Source of the DNA: an uncultured Lachnospiraceae bacterium
GTDB lineage: Bacteria > Bacillota > Clostridia > Lachnospirales > Lachnospiraceae
Assembly: GCA_910577045.1 (NCBI GenBank)
Contig: CAJTLB010000007.1
Location: 1-64,000 of the forward strand
Direction: 5' to 3'
DNA: 64,000 nt
Shown: positions 62,196 to 64,000 of the stretch, one piece after another
Layout of the letters: every line of letters begins with the position of its first letter
Numbering within the stretch: the stretch's first letter is position 1
Notes under the pieces: model-generated
Databases searched by the model: none
Seen by the model: the letters and a program-made list of their open reading frames with translations, nothing else
What the model was told of the DNA's origin: nothing
Made by a program: the position numbers and the translations under genes

Positions 62196-62704
62196 GTTAT
62201 CAAACCGGTGCGGGCGGGTTCCTCTTATGGAATTACAAAGGTTCAAAGCAGACAGGAATTGCCAAAGGCAATAGAGGAGGCTTTTTTATACGATTCTGAA
62301 ATTATCGCAAAAGAAAATGTGGAAGGCTTTAAAGTCGCTGTTCAGTGATTGGCAGTTCCGATTTGATTGTGGGCAGAGTGGATGAAATTGAGCTTGCTTC
62401 GGGGTTTTTTGATTATGCGGAAAAATATGAAAGAGCCAGTGCAGTGATACATATGCCTGCCCGTATTGACAAAGCTCTGGAAAAGCAGATACAGAAGGCA
62501 ACAAAGATTATTTACAGAGCACTTGGCTGTTCCGGTTTTGCAAGAGTGGATATGTTTCTGACGCCGGATGGAAAAATTGTGTTTAATGAAGTAAATTCGA
62601 TTCCGGGACCTACCTCGGCCAGTCGTTTTCCAAATATGATGAAAGGAGCAGGCCTTGATTTTCCACAGATGTTGGAGACAATTATCGGGCTGTATCATAT
62701 ATGA
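62196..62704 (+). pseudogene. VanG-type D-Ala--D-Ser/D-Ala ligase, C-terminal fragment
   Basis: The frame starting VIKPVRAGSSYGITKV enters directly from the flavodoxin fragment. One G is missing at about 62337 (GFKV then a shift), after which IGSSDLIVGRVDEIEL, KIIYRALGCSGFARVD, FLTPDGKIVFNEVNSIPG and the end of the ATP-grasp domain follow. The first 60% of the ligase is gone. VanG-type ligases make D-Ala-D-Ser peptidoglycan precursors; this copy cannot. The stop overlaps the next start (ATGA), showing the old operon spacing. Confidence 0.8.
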
Positions 62705-63467
62705 TGAACACGATTACATTAACTGAAAAAGATATTTACACAGGACCGCTTGTTCTTGTAGATGCAGACCATCCGGTGGATGCATCTTATGAGACAAAGC
62801 TTGTTTCAGTAGAAAGTGATTATGCGGATATTTTTTTGAATCAAAAAGCCGCAACGGTGCTTGCAAACATATTTTAAACGATTGACAGCGAGGATTTTAT
62901 TGTTCCGGTAAGTGGGTATCGGCAGCAGGAGGAGCAGAAACAGCTTTATGAGGATTCATTAAAAGAAAATGGCAGTGAATTTACGGTAAATATGTATCAC
63001 TTCCCGGGCACAGTGAGCATCAGACAGGACTTGCAATTGATTTGAGGTTAAATAAAAATGATATTGATTTTATCTGTCCTGATTTTCCCTATGAGGGTGT
63101 CTGCCAGAGATTTCGCAAAGAAGTAGTAAAGTATGGCTTTATTGAGCGTTATCCGGAAGGGAAGGAAAATATAACGAAAATAGCACCTGAGCCATGGCAT
63201 TTCAGGTATGTCGGATTTCCTCACTCAGAAATTATGAGAGATAAAAATCTGGCGCTTGAGGAATATGTGGATTATATCAGAGGGTTTGTATATAGAAAAA
63301 AGCATTTGAGGATTCAGAAGGGAACGCAGGAAATGGAGGTGTTTTATATTTCGGCGGGTGATGAAGAAGAGATGACAGTTACACTTCCGGAATATTTGGT
63401 ATATCAGATATCAGGAAATAATGTAGATGGATTTATTGTCACAGTATGGAGGAGGCAGCATGAATAA
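62701..63467 (+). pseudogene. VanY-type D-Ala-D-Ala carboxypeptidase, broken
   Basis: This reads as a D,D-carboxypeptidase of the VanY/VanXY family. After ATG 62701 the frame carries MMNTITLTEKDIYTGPLVLV and meets TAA at 62875. It resumes with DFIVPVSGYRQQEEQ, and one A is missing near 62990. In the next frame the zinc motifs PGHSEHQTGLAIDL and EPWHFRYVG are intact to the stop at 63467. The enzyme trims D-Ala from cell wall precursors. The nonsense codon and frameshift make this copy inactive unless a shorter product from about 63042 is made. Confidence 0.8.
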
Positions 63468-64000
63468 GAATAATATGAATAGTAATGTGTTGCAATTTTA
63501 TGGCGGAGAATGGATGTCTTTTTTTCCCTTTCTTATTTTTCTTGTGTTAATTATTATTACAACCTTTCTATGGGGGCCATTTCAGATGGCGCGCTCTGGA
63601 TTCCGGCATTTTTAGCTTTATTGCTGCCTTTTTTTCTGGCAAAGGATAAAAAACAGTATACAGAGGTTATTATTGAGGGGATGGCAAGCAAGGAGGCGAT
63701 TACTCCTGTTATCTGTTGGCTGTTTGCAGGTGTATTTTCAGGGATTTTAAAGGCTTCGGGACTTGCAGCAGCAATCGCAGGGCTGGCAGCAGGGATAGGA
63801 GTTGGAAATGTTGTGTTTCTCTTAATTACGTTTGCGGCATCCGCGCTGTTTGCTACAGTATCAGGAACAGGCTTTGGAACAATAGCGACAGGAATGGGAG
63901 TTTTGTATCCTGCTGGAATTGCACTTGGGTGTTATCCGCCGCTTCTGGTGGGAGTGATTATTTCGGGAGCAGTTTTTGGAGATAACCTTGCACCTGTATC
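63460..64000 (+). pseudogene. NhaC-family Na+/H+ antiporter, frameshifted and cut by the window edge
   Basis: ATG 63460 (GGAGG upstream, overlapping the previous stop) begins a membrane protein, GGEWMSFFPFLIFLVLIIITTFLW. One G is missing in the run at 63572-63576; the correct frame resumes with GAISDGALWIPAFLALLLPFF and continues through ASKEAITPVICWLFAGVFSG and GTGFGTIATGMGVLYPAG to GDNLAPV at the edge. These are NhaC-type motifs. The 3' part lies outside the window. Confidence 0.75.

Noticed and set aside
60960..64000. All breaks explained as sequencing errors
   Set aside because: Missing bases in short runs would allow it, but the previous 60 kb has no such break, and the 1-kb deletion and two nonsense codons are not of that kind. 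It cannot be excluded without reads.

Overview
The window looks like chromosome from a Gram-positive, low-GC anaerobe of the Clostridia, most probably a Lachnospiraceae member. This rests on the AT-rich codon use, AGGAGG-type ribosome sites, sigma-A promoters of the TTGACA-17-TATAAT kind, a FabK-type fatty acid operon with fused AccD-AccA, LL-diaminopimelate aminotransferase, a glnA-linked ANTAR protein, a T-box leader on the trp operon, choline-binding-type wall repeats and paired short CHR transporters. The genus cannot be told from the sequence. Nearly all genes are on the + strand; only the class A PBP and the CHR pair are on the - strand.

Layout. 0-1.3 kb: right part of an IS1182-type element. 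1.4-1.75 kb: AT-rich degenerate repeats and a 137-bp element bounded by a perfect 26-bp inverted repeat. 1.8-8.0 kb: small membrane and stress-type genes, a rhodanese, two YfcE-type phosphodiesterases, a THUMP methyltransferase, a membrane-anchored papain-like protease and rdgB. 8.1-8.95 kb: a seven-tRNA operon (Pro, Gly, Arg, His, Gln, Lys, Leu) with its own promoter and terminator. 9.0-14.6 kb: leuS, glnA, an ANTAR regulator and dapL. 14.7-17.0 kb: a cytidylate-kinase-like protein, an HD-GYP protein and a truncated sigma-70-like protein, ending at a shared terminator with the convergent PBP gene (17.1-19.9 kb). 20.6-25.9 kb: one 1757-residue secreted pectate-lyase-like protein with choline-binding repeats. 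26.0-35.3 kb: a fatty acid synthesis operon (acpP-fabK-fabD-fabG-fabF-accB-fabZ-accC-accDA-fabK-like) behind a promoter overlapped by a FabT-type operator. 35.4-41.3 kb: citrate synthase, a DUF1653 protein and potABCD. 41.6-44.3 kb: xpaC-telA behind a CRP-type palindrome. 44.4-46.7 kb: feoAB. 46.7-57.5 kb: a T-box leader, trpEGCFBA (no trpD) and two beta-galactosidase-like genes in unbroken series. 57.6-59.5 kb: an ECF sigma factor and a membrane-anchored serpin. 59.7-60.8 kb: CHR transporter pair. 60.9-64.0 kb: a higher-GC block of broken genes (formylglycine-generating-enzyme-like lipoprotein, flavodoxin, VanG-type ligase, VanY-type carboxypeptidase, NhaC antiporter).

How the genes work together. 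The fab operon encodes every step from acetyl-CoA carboxylation to chain elongation except FabH, under one probable MarR-family operator. The trp operon holds the chorismate-to-tryptophan genes apart from the phosphoribosyltransferase, and would read tRNA-Trp charging through its leader. glnA with the ANTAR protein, and leuS behind tRNA-Leu(UAG), are small functional neighbourhoods.

The most unusual local system is the ECF sigma gene overlapping a gene for a serpin on a single membrane anchor. Its short cytoplasmic N-terminus resembles those of clostridial anti-sigma factors, so a surface protease could be the signal. The right-hand 3 kb is a decaying import with a deletion-made chimera, repeated one-base deletions and two nonsense codons.
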